From: Myrica gale
Taxonomy: Eukaryota > Streptophyta > Magnoliopsida > Fagales > Myricaceae
Direction of reading: 5' to 3'
Assembly (NCBI GenBank): GCA_963930655.1
Contig: OZ005611.1
Location: 24,043,001 to 24,107,000, forward strand
DNA length: 64,000 bases
In this document: piece after piece, positions 47,101 through 58,119 of the stretch
How positions within the stretch are numbered: position 1 is the stretch's first letter
Layout of the letters: each line of letters opens with the position of its first letter
Notes under the pieces: model-generated
Told to the model about the DNA's origin: nothing
What the model saw: the letters and a program-made list of their open reading frames with translations, nothing else
Databases searched by the model: none
Translations under genes and position numbers: made by a program

Positions 47101-50100
47101 TTGGATATTGTCCGGATTAAGAATGCTGCTACTGATGGTAGAAATTATGTTGAGAATGCAGTGGGGAGTGAGAGTCTGATGCTGATGAAATTCTACTCTT
47201 TATCATCAGGGGTAGTGGGCCAGTTGCTTTCTATCAATGAGGATGGTGAATTGGATCTCCCATTTGAAGTAAATGACGAAGAGCGAGACGTCATCCTTTT
47301 TCCTAGAAGTACGTTTATTATTGGACGGTCAGGTACTGGAAAAACTACAGTTTTGACTATGAAGTTACTGGAAAAAGAAAAACTTTTCCATATGGCAGCA
47401 GACTCGTTTGATTATGAAGTTACTGGAAATAGAACTATGCATAATCAGGAGATTGAGGAGGCTATGCCAGAAGCGAGGGGAACTATATTGCGCCAGCTAT
47501 TTGTGACAGTGAGTCATAAACTGTGTTATGTTGTCAAACAACATGTTTCTAACTTGAAAAGGTGAGTAGATTATATTGTACAATTGTTGTTCCAATCTAC
47601 CATTTTTGCTCCTTTAGTGTACTCATTGGAATGCATGGAGCCATGAGTTTCACTGAGTTTGGGAAAACCTTCTGAATCTGTTCGCTTTAGGTTCTGCTTA
47701 AGTCTTAGAAATGTTAGAAACTTGCCAACAAATCCTCATGCATTTCTTATTTTGTCAAGTAATGTAGACCTGCACTTCTTATTGAAACAGAGTTGTTTAG
47801 TGGCAACAGATAGTCCTTGTTTAACGTCTTTCTTTCTTCTTTTTTGTTTCTGAAAACATGTGCAGCGCTGCCTGTGGTGGTAATTCTTCAAAAGGAAGCA
47901 GTTCATTTGATACTGATGAATTTGATGATGCAGCTCAATTCAAGGATATCCCAGATTCTTTTGTTGATGTTCCACCCAATTTATACCCTCTGGTGGTAAC
48001 ATTTCAAAAATTTCTGCTGATGCTTGACGGAACTTTAGGTAATTCGTACTTTGAGAGATTCCATGAATTTTGGAAACTTTCTTATGGTCGAGTTAGGGGT
48101 AGATCAGTTGCCATGCAGTCCTTTATAAGAATGAAAGAAGTTCATTACGAGAGGTTTAGTTCCTCCTACTGGCCCCGCTTCAACACTAAGTTGACTAAGA
48201 ATCTCGATTCTTCCCGAGTTTTCACACAGATTATCTCTCACATAAAAGGTGGTGCGCAGGCAAGTGATGGTAAACTCAGTCGTGATGTGTATATTCAACT
48301 CTCAGAGAGTAGTGTTTCCAGTTTAAGTAGACAGGAGAGAGAAGTAATATACGACATCTTTCAAAAGTATGAAAAAATGAAGATGGAAAATGGTGAGTTT
48401 GATTTGGCTGATCTTGTGATTGATCTTCATTGTCGGTTGAGAGTCGAAAGATATGAGGGTGATATAATCGATTTCATATATGTAGATGAGGTGCAGGATC
48501 TTACATTGAGCCAAATTGCATTATTCAAATATATCTGCAAAAATGTAGAGGAAGGCTTTGTTTTCTCTGGTGATACGGCACAAACAATTGCGAGGGGAAT
48601 TGATTTTAGATTCCAGGAAATACGATCTTTATTCTACAACAAGTTTTTACTGGAATCAAAAAGCAGTGGACATGATAAAAGAGAAAGGAAAGGAATAATC
48701 TCTGATATTTTCCATTTGAGACAGAACTTCCGAACTCATGACGGGGTTCTTAAACTTGCCCGGAGCCTTATTGAACTTATTTATCATTTCTTCCCTCAAT
48801 CTATTGATGTTTTAGAGCCAGAGACTAGTCTTGTCAATGGGGAAGCTCCAATTTTTCTTCGATCAGGTGACAATGAAAATGCAATTGTCACAATTTTTGG
48901 AAACACTGGAAATACTGGAGCAAGTATTGTTGGCTTTGGTGCAGAGCAGGTAATATTAGTACGGGATGATTCTGTTCGGAACGAAATTACGAATTTTGTT
49001 GGGAAGCAATCTCTTGTTCTGACAATTTTGGAATGTAAGGGCCTTGAATTTCAGGTGATTAGTTCTGGGAGTTTTCATTTGTTTAAGATGCCTTCTGTTA
49101 TATTTGATAGTTTCGATGCCAAAATATTTCTTAAGGTTCAAGCACCATGTCTCAAGTGTATTTTTGTCAGAGGTCTTGTATTGCAAACCGAAATTGAATT
49201 ATGATAATCAGTAATTGAGAGTCACATTTTCCTGCCCTTCTGACTCTTATTTTTGCCCTTGTGTAGGACGTTATGTTGTACAACTTTTTTGGCTCATCAC
49301 CTCTGAAAAATCAATGGAGGGTGATATATGAATATATGAAGGAACAAGACATGCTCGACTCAACTTCGCCTGGCTTCACAAGTTTCAGCGATGCTAAACA
49401 CAATGTCTTGTGCTCCGAATTAAAGCAACTTTATGTAGCTATAACTCGTACAAGGCAGCGGTTGTGGATTTGTGAGGATGCTGTGGATATCTGCCGACCT
49501 ATGTTTGACTATTGGCAGAAAAAGTGCGTAGTCCAAGACAGAAAACTGGATGGCTCACTTGCTCAGGCAATGCAAGTTGACAGCAGTTCAGAGGAGTGGA
49601 GGTCACAGGGCATCAAGGTTACTATGACTTTAATTGTGATCCTGTGTTACAGTAACATATTTTGCTGCAATTGTGACCAGAAACCCTTTGTTACTGTTTA
49701 GAAAAAAAATCATGTTGAAAGGACAATCAGATTGCTCAACTTTGTGAGTCTAATAGACTTGCAACCGTCTTTGCAATCATCTCTACTACTTCTATCTCCT
49801 CTAGATACCGTGCCCTTGATATTGTCCCTCGATTGTAACTGGAAAACCTCAGGTTATTGAATGAAAAAACTGAATAATCTGATTGTTCCTCTTTGTTAGT
49901 GTCCTTGACTTATAGTTGTTTCCCTTGATGAACAGCCTAATAAAATGAGAAGGATGAGGATGACAATGTCATTGTTGTTGGTTTCTACTGTTGTTGCTGT
50001 TATTGTTGCTCCAGTGCACTAATATTACCTTTGATCAGGGGATGGAGGATCTTTAATGCCGTTTCCTTTCTTCTGCAGATGCCATCATCTTCCGATGGTT

Positions 50101-53100
50101 GTCTTAACTCCTTTTCTGTTCTCGTGCAGTTATATCAGGATAGCAACTATGAAATGGCAACAATGTGCTTTGAAAGGGCTGGTGATACTTATTGGAAAAG
50201 ACGGTCTAAGGCTGCTGGCCTCAGATCTAAGGCTGACCGTATGCGCCATTCAAATCCAGAAGCAGCAAATGTTATCCTCAGGGAAGCTGCTGATATATTT
50301 GAAGCTATAGGCAAGGCTGATTATGCTGCCCTGTGTTTCATTGATATGGAGGAGTACGAAAGAGCTGGTATGCATTGATTCTCTGATATTGGTAAAAAAG
50401 AATGTAACCTTACATCTTTGATGCATTGTAGTGTTGGGGTTCTAATTTCCCTACTACATTTATGTGAAACATAAGCATTTATGTTTAATATTAGAACCTT
50501 TTGTGTGATTGAGGATATTAATGAACTACGATTTGGGAACGACAAATCTGTGCTGGAAATGAGTGTCATTGCTGGTTTTTTGCTAGAGAAAACTTGGGGG
50601 GCCTGAGCCATCGTCTACCGCTGTGGAAATTGACTTAGCTCTTTTACTGTTTACTTGGGTGTTATTTCCATTAAATTTGTTCCCTTCTTATTGGAATTGA
50701 TCTTGTAATTTCTATCTGAAAACTTGTCATGCGAGGGTTGAAATTCTTTCCATGTTCTGGATTTCTTGTCATAAATCGGTAACTCCATCAAAACAAAAAA
50801 CTGAACTTGAAGACAAAGTACAAGTCAGAGGGGGTTAGAATTTCAGCTTGCTGGATTTTGTCTTTGTAAATTTTGAACTTCTGATTGTTGCAGGCAGGCT
50901 TTACTTAGAAAAATGCGGAGAATCTGAGCTAGAAAAGGCCGGGGAGTGTTTTTTCCTTGCTGGATGCTATGAACTTGCAGCTGATGTGTATGCCAGGGGC
51001 TATTTTTTCAAGGAATGTCTGCAAGTTTGCAACAAGGGAAAATTATTTGACAAAGGTTTCCAGTACATTGAAAATTGGAAACAAGATGTAACAACTGACA
51101 TTGGTCTGCTTCGAAGACGAAAAGAAATAGAAAAAATTGAACAAGAGTTTTTAAAGAGTGGTGCTCGACATTATTATGAGTTTAAAGATCCTAGAGCCAT
51201 GATGAAATTTGTTAAAGCTTTTCAATCCATAGAATTGATGCGCAGGTTTTTGAAGCCTTTGGGTTGTCTTGAGGAGCTTCTGTTGCTGGAGGAAGAATCG
51301 GGAAACTTCTTAGAGGCTGCAAACATTGCAAAGCTCAGAGGGGAGATTCTACGGACAGCTGATCTCCAAGGAAAGGCTGGCAATTTTCAAGAAGCATCAA
51401 GGCTAATTCTTTTCTTCGTCCTGTCCAACTCATTATGGGCACCTGGAAGCGAAGGCTGGCCTTTAAAGCAGTTTACACAGAAGCAGGAGCTCATGGAAAA
51501 GGCCAAGTCATTTGCAAAGAATGTGTCGGACACATTTTTTGCTTTCTTTTGTACGGAGGCTGATGTTTTATCTCACGAGCAGAGTAACATGACCGTGATG
51601 AAAAATTATCTGAATGCTTCTCAGAGACACAAGAGTGTAGGTGGTGAAATAATATCTGCTCGGAAGATAATAGATGCTCATCTTTGTTCAAGTTGCTCAA
51701 AGTACGTGTGGGAGGATCATATTGTCTCTGACCTGGTAAAGAATTCAGAACAATTGAGCTCTAGAAATCAAAGTTCTGTAGAAACATTGGTTTACTTTTG
51801 GAATTTTTGGAGAGATCAGATTCTGAACATTCTCAGGTGTCTCGGATGTTTTGTAACCCAAGAAGTTAACAAATACAGAAGTTATGGAGATTTCTGTTTG
51901 AACTACTTCGGAGTGTGGAAGCAATTTCATGATCATAATGCTGTTTATGTTTTGCTCAACTCTGATGCTGATTGGGTGAGAGAATTGGATAATGAATTTC
52001 TTCGCCGGAGTGGAAATTTGGTTTCTATTGATGTTGGCCATTTTGTTTCAACTGCTCGAAGTTACTGGTGTTCAGAATTACTTTTTGTTGGTCTGAAGGT
52101 TTTGGAGAATCTTGAAGCCCTTTATAATTTCACATCAGAGAATTCCCTCTCAATGTTCAGCGGAAGCAGATGTCTTACTTTTATATTTGAGGTTGCAAAT
52201 TTTCTTTTGGAATCCAAGTATCTGAACTGCAGCCACTATAATGTCATGGCACTGCAGAGATTTGTCAAATTTTCCACTGAGTCTTTCTTTGGTCTTATAT
52301 TTCCCTTAGACTGGCGGAAATCATTGTCTCATAACATGCTTTCTCTGAGAGAAACCGAGGTTTCAAATCATTTACTACAACAGGTGATAGTTGAAAACAT
52401 TAGCTTGAAGGGTAAGCTCACTAGTGGGAGAATTGGAAGAGTTGTAATGGTAATTCTTGGTGCAGTGAAGGTGGATAATGAGTTATATGAGGACATATTG
52501 AAACGGTTTGATGGGGATGATAGGAATCCACTCTGGAAGACATTGATTCAGATTCTGTGTGGGCAGCTGAGATCGAAATTTCCACACGGTACTGTGCCTG
52601 AGAAGCTACATGAAGCTTTGTTGGATACTTGCTGGGTAAACTGGAGGAAAGAAAATGACTACATTTCTCCCGGTTGTTTCTTGTATCTTGTTGAACGGCT
52701 ACTGATCTTGGCCTCTTCCTTCCAAGGTTTCTTCACCACTTCAAAATCCTCTTTTGCTGAATGGTTTAACTACCTGAAGGTAGATACCAACCAAAATTCC
52801 ATTCCAGTTGCTAAAGGGCGACCATTCCTGGGAAGCGTCTACAAGTTCATTGGTGATGTTATTCGGCAGCTTCTTTATAGTAAGAAGGATTTAACTGAAT
52901 GGATCAGAAAGTCTAACATAAATGTGGAGGAGTACTATCCACTGCTGGTTTTGAGATCGGTTGCTCTTCTTTGTTTGGTTTATCTGAACTCTTGGAACTT
53001 CTTTGATTTGCTTGTTGATTTGCTTGGTAGGAGGTATATTATTGAGCAACTTCCAAGTGAATTTTATGATGTCCTTCGACGGAGTATATGTCCCTGGAAA

Positions 53101-53388
53101 CATCCACATATCAATATTAATAATGTGTTCGCTGAAGCATTTAAAAAGATTCACGATCCTCTTGTAATCGTGAGTTTGAGAAAGAATTGTTCACAGTTTG
53201 AATGTCCTGATGCTATTTTTGTGAACATGACGGTAAAGCAGAGCAGGGAGGACATCAACAGAGTCTTGTTTCCAGAGACAGCCGAAGCCTCGTCACAAGT
53301 TGCTATTGATGGGGGTGCTCCCAATTCTTGTTCTGAAGTGCTTTCTTCTGGCAGTCAAGTCCGCTGGATAATGGTACCCAACGGATGA
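41142..53388 (+). pseudogene. Dual SF1 helicase (UPF1/SEN1-like plus UvrD/TRANK1-like), copy A, one nonsense codon
   Basis: Twelve exons: 41142-41264, 42260-42799, 43139-44362, 44444-44771, 45465-45717, 45811-46027, 46175-46548, 47067-47561, 47866-49054, 49267-49617, 50130-50367, 50894-53388. Phases agree and give 2609 codons. The first helicase has Walker A GPPGTGKT (277-284), DEAAQ (591-595), GDECQLPA, a YRMHPSIS motif, [10 protein letters not shown] and NVALTRAR. The second has GRSGTGKTT (about 1106-1114), VDEVQD (about 1391-1396), LRQNFRTH, LECKGLEFQ and LYVAITRTRQR. A TPR-like helical region follows. Codon 558 (44147-44149) is TAA where copy B has GAA. The truncated product would lack DEAAQ and both later domain sets. 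Motif Ia reads CAPKNVA where copy B has CAPTNVA. The function is unknown; such fusions occur in plants as TRANK1-like proteins. It could be a recent pseudogene, a segregating null allele or a sequencing error. Confidence 0.85.
46647..47024. mobile_element. Mutator-type MITE in intron 7 of copy A, 9-bp TSD
   Basis: A 378-bp element with arms of about 140 bp: GGGGAAAATACATTTTTCAC at the left and, reverse complemented, GGGTAAAATACACTTTTCAC at the right. Both continue into repeated TTGACACTTTGCACC and CAAACTACCA units. The 9-bp direct repeat TTAATTTTT occurs at 46638-46646 and 47025-47033. Intron 7 of copy B (63700-63836) lacks it. It lies just before the exon 8 acceptor but leaves it intact. Confidence 0.9.
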
Positions 53389-54350
53389 TTAACACGTTTC
53401 ATTTATTTTCTTAGATGACTTTCTTTTTCTTTTCTTTTTTTTGGTTTTCTCTCTTTGGATATATAAGAAATAAAAATAGAAAACAAGTTTGCATTTGTAT
53501 ACGTGAATTTTTTACTTCTCTCTACCAAGCCCATTGCTCTTCTTATGGGCTTTAAACAAACATAGCAAGCCCAACTAGATTTTCTTTCCTAAATGTTGCA
53601 AAGCTAGCCCATCATTTTATATGACATTGGGCTTGATCAGGCGGTTTAAGTGTCGACTCTTGCTAGTTATCGATTATCAAGAAGTCTCCGAAGCTAGAGG
53701 CATAGAATGCAGAGTTCGGTTACTGTGCTAAGCATTATTGTGTTGAACATACTGAACGACGGCTGAGATTAAAATGTTGCAAAGTTAGCCCATCATTTTA
53801 TATGACATTGGGCTTGATCAGGCGGTTTGAGTGTTGACTCTTGCTAGTTATCGATTATCAAGAAGTCTCCGAAGCTAGAGGCGTAGAATGCAGAGTTCGG
53901 TTACTGTGCTAAGCATTATTGTGTTGAGCATACTGAACGACGGCTGAGATTAAAAGCTGAAGATCCGACGGCTGTGGTTAAACAAATTATTTAAAACATT
54001 CAAAACATTTTAATTGATGTGGTGCAATCTGGACCCTTAAATTTTAAAACTTTTAATCTCAATACTCGCTCAGCATGCTCAGCACAATAACCAACTCTAT
54101 AATGCATGCCCACTATGAAAACGATAATTTTATGCGGAATTAGTATATCATCTTTGTCTTTCTTTTATTAATCTCTCTCGTGTAAACTCATGGTAAACAA
54201 AGGAGGAAGGCCATCTGGCCAAAGTAAAATAACACGAGATTTCTGCTCTCGGGGGAAATAAGAGTTCTACTGTATTATTGGCTAACCTTTCCGACTGTAT
54301 GACTAACAAACCATTGGAGAGGTCAATAGCTTGAAACAAGAAGACAAAAC
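53389..54350. other. Spacer between units A and B
   Basis: Contains the 3' flank of copy A, a 181-bp tandem duplication (separate entry) and, from about 54165, the 3' flank of the small gene, similar to 34250-34420. No gene is seen. Confidence 0.45.
53592..53953. repeat. 181-bp tandem duplication
   Basis: Two adjacent copies, about 53592-53772 and 53773-53953, each starting AATGTTGCAAAG and ending GACGGCTGAGATTAAA. Only a handful of substitutions separate them, so the duplication looks young. No coding content. Confidence 0.92.
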
Positions 54351-54593
54351 TCAGTAAGGTAGTATGGTTTCAAAACAGTGGATACCATCAATCTCCGGTG
54401 CAAACCTCGGCCTCCTCTGTTTCAGCAGAGGTTGCTGCGGCTTGCTCATGCTCTTGGTGGTTGTGGATGTCCCTTTTTTCTCCACCGGCTTCGGCTTCGG
54501 CTTCGTTTCTTTGGTAGAGCTCGTCCACATGCTCATCTTGTGCCCTTTGGATTCGGCGCAGAGAGCATCAAAGGGGCTGAACATCGACATCAT
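54351..54593 (-). CDS. Small plant protein with C-terminal FAPEIDGIHCFETI signature (unit B)
   Basis: A single exon of 80 residues, starting MMSMFSPFDALCAESKGHKM and ending RRPRFAPEIDGIHCFETILP. The middle is rich in Lys, Pro, Thr and Ser and probably disordered. It is a full-length homologue of the gene at 29937-30182. Its unit A counterpart is a stub at 34420. It is divergently arranged with dual-helicase copy B, whose ATG is 3.5 kb away. No signal peptide, membrane segment or known domain is visible. The function is unknown to me. Confidence 0.75.
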   Translation of the reverse strand: MMSMFSPFDALCAESKGHKMSMWTSSTKETKPKPKPVEKKGTSTTTKSMSKPQQPLLKQRRPRFAPEIDGIHCFETILPY

Positions 54594-54859
54594 TGCACGA
54601 ATACAAATGAAACGGCAGTGAATCAGTGATGAGAGATTGCCGGATAGAGAACTGGAGGAAACTGAGGGATTAAAAGACTGAGAAATATCGTGAAGGGAGG
54701 ACGGCGGATACTGGGTAGTAGCGCATTAAGAGTAAAGCGATTAAGCGAAGGTGTGCACCGGAGTGTTTTGGTAAAATTTGTAGGATTTGAATTCAATCTT
54801 CGAACGCTACGATCTCACTGTTACTTCTACGTAAATACTAATATAACTTAATATTATCG
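54594..54859. other. Promoter region of the unit B small gene
   Basis: 54640-54755 matches the unit A segments at 36886-36918 and 37679-37885, and contains the empty site of the GC-rich element. No core promoter element is assigned. Confidence 0.35.
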
Positions 54860-54861
54860 TT

Positions 54862-55035
54862 AAGGGTTTGATGTGGTGGTAAGGTTTCGGTTTGGGTTAT
54901 TACATGTCCCAAGTTCGAGCTCCAACACCTTCATTATCGCCCTTGACTTATCCGTTCCCTGGGTTGTGAGGTCGGTTCAGGGGGCCGGAATTTGTATTTC
55001 AGGGTTGGGCCAAAAGGATCCGACTTTAAGGGATT
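54862..55035 (+). mobile_element. Possible tRNA-derived SINE
   Basis: An A-box-like TTTGATGTGGTGGTAAGG (54868-54885) and a B-box-like AAGTTCGAGCTCC (about 54911-54923) at tRNA-like spacing. A pyrimidine-rich body and a T-rich end follow. No target duplication was found, so it is less certain than the element at 6181. Confidence 0.45.
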
Positions 55036-55307
55036 TTTTCGTCATAAAATATATATATTATTTAATATTATTTTTTTACAAAGATCAATACAATTTGATA
55101 ACTTCAACACAAATACTACTAAAATCTCAACATCACTTAAATATTCACACCGACAATAATACTTTCGAAACTTAATAAATTGATAATAATATTTTCAATA
55201 TATTCAAAATAGAGGGTGCAAAGTGTTGATAACAATTATTTAATATAATATGACAAAAATAATAAATTCAAATAATGAAGATTTAAAATGTATTTATATA
55301 TATATAT

Positions 55308-55704
55308 AGGGAAAAATATATTTTTCACCCACAAACTATCAGGGTAGTGACACATTACACCCCAAACTACCAGTTTTAAGACATTGTACTCTCACACTAC
55401 CAATGTTAGACACTTTACACCATAAACTACCCACTTTAACACATTACACCCTCAAACTACTAATATTAAACATTTTGCACCCTATATTTGACAATAATAT
55501 CCTTAATAAATTAATGAATTGACAACAATATCTTTAATATATGCAAAATGGGTCAAGGGTATTAACGTTATTTTAATCTACAAATTTGACATAGGGTGCA
55601 AAGTATAAAAAATTAATAGTTAGAGGATGCAATGTATCAAAATTGGTAATTTAGGGTGCAAAGTGTAAAAACTATAATAGTTTGTGGATTAAAAATGTAT
55701 TTTA
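55308..55704. mobile_element. Mutator-type MITE, second copy of the intron 7 family, diverged
   Basis: Begins AGGGAAAAATATATTTTTCA followed by CCCACAAACTATCAGGGTAG, and ends with the inverted equivalent (ATAGTTTGTGGATTAAAAATG, TATTTTATATA). It is built from the same CAAACTACCA and TGCACCC units as 46647-47024 but with many substitutions. It lies in a TA run, so its 9-bp duplication (TATATATAT on each side) is not diagnostic. It is absent from the matching site in unit A (39795-39826). Confidence 0.75.
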
Positions 55705-56333
55705 TATATATCGGAAGCAATTACGTCAGATCTCTCTTATCTAATTCGTCATTGTCTCGTTAATTACTCCACAATGTGAACGGGCTTTCGGTAAAGAAAG
55801 GACCCAATAAAAAAGCCTCAACTTATTGCACTCATTGCCTCTTCCAGCTTTGGTTGGCGTCTTTAAGTCAAGATCAAGACAAGAAGTAGGAGCCTTTTTA
55901 TCTTAGGAAATCAAAAGTGCATTTATTTGATCGTGTTCTGTATATACCATATTTACGTGTCTTTTTGATACTGTAGGAAAAGTGCCCCTAAATAAATTAA
56001 TAAATAAAATAAAATGAAAGAAAAGAAAAATACTACTATAGTTTGATCTGAAAGACAAGGTGACGTGGAACTTATCATGCAACCCTTAATTTATTTTATT
56101 TTTCTTTTATCTTTCGTCTAAAGCGAATTTTATTATTTTATGCCTGCTTTTGTTAATATATATATATATATTACCAGAAAAATAGTCCTTTTTCTTTTAT
56201 ACCTGTCTTTTGTCTAATCAAATAAATAAACCTTATCTATTCGTATGACTACAAGAACGTACTAGTTTGAAGATTTCTTGCTGAAGAAGAAAAGGAACAC
56301 AAGTAAATATATTTTGAAATGAGAGTAAACCTG
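55705..56333. other. Upstream region of copy B, distal part
   Basis: 55710-55789 and 56279-56333 match unit A on either side of position 39897. The roughly 490 bp between them exists only in B. AT-rich, with a short (TA)n run near 56157. No gene is seen. Confidence 0.4.
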
Positions 56334-56640
56334 GGGTATGTTCGTTTTCACCATATTTTCAGGATTCTAAGTATATTCACAATTCTACCACCGAGCATAT
56401 TCAGAATTCAAACACAAAAATCAATACATTTTACACAATCTCCAACAACTTTTTAATTTTTTATTCAACATAAATTTTCTCTCTCTATACTTTTTCACAT
56501 AACTCCAATACTTTTTTATTAAACAATTACATCAAATCATTTCTCTCTCCACTTTACACAAACACCAATAAAACACTATTCAACATAAAAATTCACAACT
56601 TCTCTAAAATCCTACATTTTTTCTCAAAACGAACATCACC
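56334..56640. mobile_element. MITE upstream of copy B, TSD CTG
   Basis: A 307-bp element beginning GGGTATGTTCGTTTT; the right end, reverse complemented, reads GGTGATGTTCGTTTT. It is flanked by CTG (56331-56333 and 56641-56643). Unit A near 39940-39955 (GTAAACCTGTGATCAG) lacks it. Non-coding, with short Tourist-like tips. Confidence 0.75.
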
Positions 56641-56784
56641 CTGATCAGTCCTACTAATTCTCTTTTGATTTTGAGAACTCTTGGAATTGGAAGCATACTA
56701 CTGTGTAGTACATTTAACATAAAAATAATAATTTGAATATTTAAAAAAAGTTTTAAAAAATTAATTCTAAAGTTTCATAATTAA

Positions 56785-57042
56785 AATAAAAATAATACTA
56801 CTGAATATTTTATTTGTCAATTTTTTTTAATGAGGTAGCAAAAAAATGACACGTGTCGCCACTTAGCTGGTTCTGACGTGTTCGCCGTCAGCCACGTAGG
56901 CAGATTTCGTCATCTCATGTGACGGATGACTGATTTGGGAGACGTATCAAACCCCAGGGATTCTCGTAGGAGAAAGTTTTCCACATGTACCAATCTGGAA
57001 ATTGACTATACCCCAGAGACTGTTGGAGTAATTTACCATTTT
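56785..57042. mobile_element. Partial transposon end upstream of copy B
   Basis: Unit A runs continuously here (about 40083-40100) while B has about 250 extra bases. The right end, reverse complemented, reads GGTAAATTACTCCAACAGTC, the style of a Mutator-type terminus. ACACGTGTCGCC and other GC-richer blocks occur inside. The left end is missing or degraded. Confidence 0.45.
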
Positions 57043-57499
57043 TTTTAAACAAAACTGCAATTCCATATAAACAAATTGCAGCCTAAATAGGAAAAAATAA
57101 AGATTTAATAAACCTTCTGTTGAGACTATTAATTTGTAGAATACGCAGCCTACATTTTGTGCAGCCCAAACATGAATTAGAAGAAAAAAAATTAGGATAA
57201 GTTGTGTTTTTTTTTCTCATTATCTAAAATAAATAATAAACTATCTTTGTAGAGCATAATCCATATTTCTCCTCAAGCACCGGCCTTTCGTAATTGTCTC
57301 AATGGTGGAAATTCAAACGTCTTTTAGATCGAAGAAATTAATCATTTTATGCACACCAACTGATCAGAGGACTTTTAAAAGGCGTTTGGCTGTCAAGAAA
57401 GCTGTTCAGAGGAGAGACTTCAAAACGTACCTCCTTTGGGTTCACCAAGTATTTCTTTTGCATCATTCTTTTGGGAAAAAAAAAGTACTTCTTTTGCAA

Positions 57500-57975
57500 C
57501 GTTTTTTCCATTTCTTTTCCTTTTCCTAAGGTTTCCGAACCTTTCTATGATTCTGCTTGGTTCGTAGCTGTTGGAAAAAGGTGCAAATGTGTAGATCAAT
57601 TCCTCTTGATAATTAATAATGCTTGCGCTAAAGATTCCTAGGTTCTCTTTCAGTTCATGTTCTTTATTTTTATCTTTTGGTTTTTATTTTTGTAGCGTCA
57701 TACTTAGTTTCTTTTCTTGCTAAGAAAAGAAAGCTATTCGGATGAGACTTCAAAACGTAACTCCTTTGCGTTCACCAAGTAGTTCTTTTGCAACATTGTT
57801 GTGCTAAGTAAAGAAAAAAAAAAGTACTTTTGCAACCTTTTTTTTCCATTTCTTTTCCTTTTCCTAAGGTTTCCGAACCTTTTTATGATTCTGCTTGGTT
57901 GGCAAGCTGTTGGAAAATGCTTGTGCTAAAGATTCCTATAGGTTCTCTTTCAGTTCGTATTCTTTATCTAGCTAA
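57500..57975. repeat. Partial tandem duplication in the copy B promoter
   Basis: The block TTTCCATTTCTTTTCCTTTT...GATTCTGCTTGGTT...AAAGATTCCTA...TTCTCTTTCAGTTC occurs twice, near 57506-57655 and 57841-57965. A related CTTCAAAACGTA..TCCTTTG block also occurs twice, near 57416 and 57747. Unit A has one copy (about 40770-40985). The duplication is therefore specific to B and lies 150-700 bp before its start codon. Confidence 0.7.
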
Positions 57976-58119
57976 GAATTCAGTCCCTTTCTTTCTAACA
58001 TCTTGCTTTTAAGAATTTATAGTAACACGTGAACTCGGTTTTTGATATCGCATCCATCGTTCATATTGCATGCAGATTGAAGTAAACAAGAGTTTGAGAA
58101 AGTTGTTGGAAGAGTGGAA

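Noticed and set aside
55205..55230. GGGTGCAAAGTGTTGATAAC as a separate full element
   Set aside because: Only a short fragment resembling the family at 55308; no second end.
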